14,319 bases of DNA from Roseburia sp. CAG:10041_57. GTDB lineage: Bacteria; Bacillota; Clostridia; Lachnospirales; Lachnospiraceae. The stretch spans positions 1 through 14,319 of the forward strand of contig MNTL01000009.1 of assembly GCA_001916965.1 (NCBI GenBank), in the 5' to 3' direction. The position numbers and the translations under genes were made by a program. Positions within the stretch are counted from its first letter, which is position 1. Each line of letters begins with the position of its first letter. Below are positions 12,832 through 14,319 of this stretch, in pieces. Below the pieces are notes generated by a model that saw only the letters and a program-made list of their open reading frames with translations, was not told where the DNA came from and ran no database searches.

Positions 12832-13650
12832 TCAAAAACCTTTTCCCGACGATGAAGAGCTTGGATAAAAAAGACCAGTAAAATCAAGGCTTAACAGTCG
12901 TAAGGAACTATAAGTCTTGCGGTTGGGGCAGAGAACGGTGTGACCGTGAAGGTCACGCCGTTTTTTGCGTCCAAGGGTAGATTCTGCGATCATGGGTTCT
13001 GCCAGCACGGGGACCTCCACCTCGTCAACAAAATTAAAGATGATCTCCACCTTCTGTCTGCGCTTGCCGCCAGACTTATCCGGTGCGTGGATGATGATCT
13101 TCTTGATATACTCGTTGACAATCGTCTGCGTCAGCTCCGTGACATCCACATACTTTTTCGTCAGCGCAATGAAAGCGTCCAGATCGTCGCCCATCGCCTG
13201 CCGCTGTTCAATCCATTCTTCCGTTGTTTCAATTTCGAGTTTTAACCGTTCCTGCTCCGCTTCATAATCAGAAGTCATCTTCTTGTACTTTTCCTTGCTG
13301 ATCTCACCGAGGGCGTAGTCCTCATAGAGCCGGGACATGCAAGGCGCTTTTTTGCCTGCTCCATGCGCTTCTGACCTTCCCGGATGTCCCGTTCCTGATC
13401 TGCGCGGTGATAGTGCAGCCATTCCTCCTGAAACCCTCCACGTCGCTGCGGATGTACTCGTTGACCGCCTGAATCCGTTCCAGCACCAGCTCCCGCAGTA
13501 CATCCTCGCGGATATAATGCGCCGAGCAATCGCCGCGCCCACTCTTGTATTTGGAGCAGACGTAGTGATCCTGCTTGCCCTCAAAGCTCTTGCAGGTGGC
13601 AAAGTGGAGCTTGCCGCCGCAGTCCGCGCAATACAGCAGCCCGGAGTAGC
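12832..13650 (-). pseudogene. C-terminal part of a large serine recombinase, frameshifted
   Basis: Read leftward, the gene starts in mid-protein at about 13,650 with SGLLYCADCGGKLHF and the Cys-rich knuckle YVCSKYKSGRGDC, the zinc ribbon of large serine recombinases (TnpX/TndX type). HYIREDVLRELVLERI follows, then a coiled coil (FQEEWLHYHRADQERDIREG in another frame), then MSRLYEDYALGEISKEKYKK and the tail VDVTELTQTIVNEYIKKIII. To follow it one must change frame at about 13,435 and again at about 13,340, so two single-base indels break it. The N-terminal resolvase domain with the catalytic Ser is absent. The last 40 or so codons of the frame overlap the terminator at 12,934 and may not be native. 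Confidence 0.75.
12934..12966 (+). terminator. strong rho-independent terminator
   Basis: AACGGTGTGACC (12,934-12,945) and GGTCACGCCGTT (12,951-12,962) form a 12-bp stem (one G-U pair) with a GTGAA loop, followed by TTTTTT. It lies at the change from AT-rich to GC-rich sequence and ends any rightward transcript coming from the MNT-HEPN side. Confidence 0.8.
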
Positions 13651-14187
13651 TGGAACTATGCCGACATTCTCTGGAATGAGATTCAGGCAAAGGCGGTCGT
13701 GGCGGCGTTTGACCAGCTATCCTATAAAGAGCAGTGGTATCTGGAAAAGCGGAACGCCATCTGCATGACCTGTGGGCGCGTCAGCCCACTGTCCACGCAG
13801 TCTACCTTTGAGGCCTTGGCGGTAGATTTCGAGGGTACGACAGCCAGCGGTGCGGAGCGATTCTACCGGCGCACATTGGATAAACTGCGTCTGAAGCTGC
13901 TGGAAAGTGGCCTTGTCCATACCGTGACACTGAAGCAGACCGAGTACCGAAAAAAGAACAAAAAAATAGCCGCCGCTGTCTACCTGTATCAGGCGGACAA
14001 CGACGGCGAATGGGGCGAGATTCGGTTTAATTTTGAAAACGGCACAGCTGAGATCGTGAGGCTGGCGGATTGGGATACGGTAAAATCCAACATCTTTGCA
14101 AAAACGGCGATACAGTTTGTTCAGAGATTGCCGGAGGCGAGAATGTTGAAATCTGTGGTCGTGCCGTTTTGGAAAGGCAGGGCGTAA
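13651..14187 (+). pseudogene. N-terminally truncated ORF with sigma region 4-like segment
   Basis: The frame is open from the recombinase edge and reads WNYADILWNEIQAKAVVAAF, then DQLSYKEQWYLEKRNAICMT, to TAA at 14,185. The GTG at 13,699 has no ribosome binding site and cuts into this block, so I treat the gene as missing its start. The stretch LSYKEQWYLEKR, then STFEALAVDFEG, then AERFYRRTLDKL has the shape of a sigma-70 region 4 helix-turn-helix. The C-terminal half (AAAVYLYQADNDGEWGEIRF) is beta-rich and not known to me. I have seen similar proteins with mobile elements of Oscillospiraceae, but cannot name the family. It ends directly at the stop of the convergent kinase gene. Confidence 0.5.
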
Positions 14188-14319
14188 TTACCCGCAGAGC
14201 ATGACCTTTACACAGAACAGGCCGTCCAGATAGGTAACCGTATTCACCCCACCGGATTTTTCTGCGATGTGACGGACGGACTGAAGTCCGACGCCGTCTC
14301 CTTTTCGCTTGGAGGACTG
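14188..14319 (-). CDS. C-terminal end of a GHKL sensor histidine kinase (partial)
   Basis: The minus strand is open from the window edge to TAA (complement of 14,188-14,190) and encodes 43 residues: SSKRKGDGVGLQSVRHIAEK, then SGGVNTVTYLDGLFCVKVML. GDGVGLQSVRHIAEKSGG is the G2-box/ATP-lid helix of GHKL ATPase domains, with the final beta-strand following. This is the end of a kinase of the quorum-sensing or LytS-like type that is usually paired with a LytTR regulator. The rest lies beyond the window. Confidence 0.75.
   Translation of the reverse strand, partial: QSSKRKGDGVGLQSVRHIAEKSGGVNTVTYLDGLFCVKVMLCG

Noticed and set aside
13337..13768. 143-residue plus-strand ORF opposite the recombinase
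   Set aside because: It runs antisense to the zinc-ribbon coding region, which has clear protein motifs on the minus strand.
1..14319. CRISPR arrays, tRNA and rRNA genes
   Set aside because: No regularly spaced repeats and no tRNA- or rRNA-like sequences were seen on either strand by eye.

Overview
The window reads as a piece of a gut Firmicute genome, most likely a Lachnospiraceae-type Clostridium. The evidence is a mostly AT-rich sequence, strong AGGAGG-type ribosome binding sites, TTG/GTG starts, and protein families I associate with that group (DUF4886 SGNH hydrolase, clostridial IS66, ICE-type ParB and DUF4406-like fragments). From about 12,950 onward the base composition becomes clearly GC-richer and the genes look like mobile-element pieces of another origin. 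No database search was possible; all family names come from motif recognition.

Layout. (1) 1-2,419: a co-directional set of small proteins of unknown function with good ribosome binding sites: a gene tail, two overlapping genes at 118-1,310, a short ORF at 1,342-1,581 whose frame continues past its stop into a dockerin/EF-hand-like tail, and a gene at 1,727-2,419. (2) 2,461-3,036: debris made of a truncated gene, an IS66 transposase fragment on the minus strand and another gene tail. (3) 3,037-7,995: a metabolic-looking group of a MATE transporter, a large parallel beta-helix protein and an SGNH/DUF4886 hydrolase. The last two are separated by about 330 bp of fragments resembling a DtxR-like regulator and a MazF-like protein. 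(4) 7,996-8,459: a mainly non-coding stretch with an orphan peptide frame, a weak T-box-like stretch and a good terminator.

(5) 8,400-12,591: three toxin-antitoxin-type modules separated by gene debris. The first is AbiE (type IV), with an intact antitoxin AbiEi and a palindromic operator, but its toxin AbiEii has lost the second catalytic aspartate and its C-terminal half. The second is a class II Fic protein with a C-terminal winged helix, whose promoter carries four copies of TCTCCTA(A/T)/TTAGGAGA arranged as an exactly symmetric array. The third is an MNT-HEPN pair in which the MNT nucleotidyltransferase has an N-terminal helix-turn-helix and the promoter has an operator-like palindrome. 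Between AbiE and Fic, five truncated genes follow one another within about 1 kb. Between Fic and MNT, and again after HEPN, lie C-terminal scraps that look like tyrosine recombinases.

(6) 12,546-14,319: an orphan promoter, a strong terminator, a C-terminal serine recombinase pseudogene (minus strand) with two frameshifts, an N-terminally truncated ORF with a sigma region 4-like stretch, and the C-terminal end of a GHKL sensor kinase.

Together the right half looks like a scrapyard of integrative elements in which the addiction and defence modules are the parts kept intact, while ordinary cargo has been reduced to stubs. The best candidate for something undescribed is the Fic gene with its symmetric four-box operator; the operator motif shared by the AbiE and MNT-HEPN promoters comes second.
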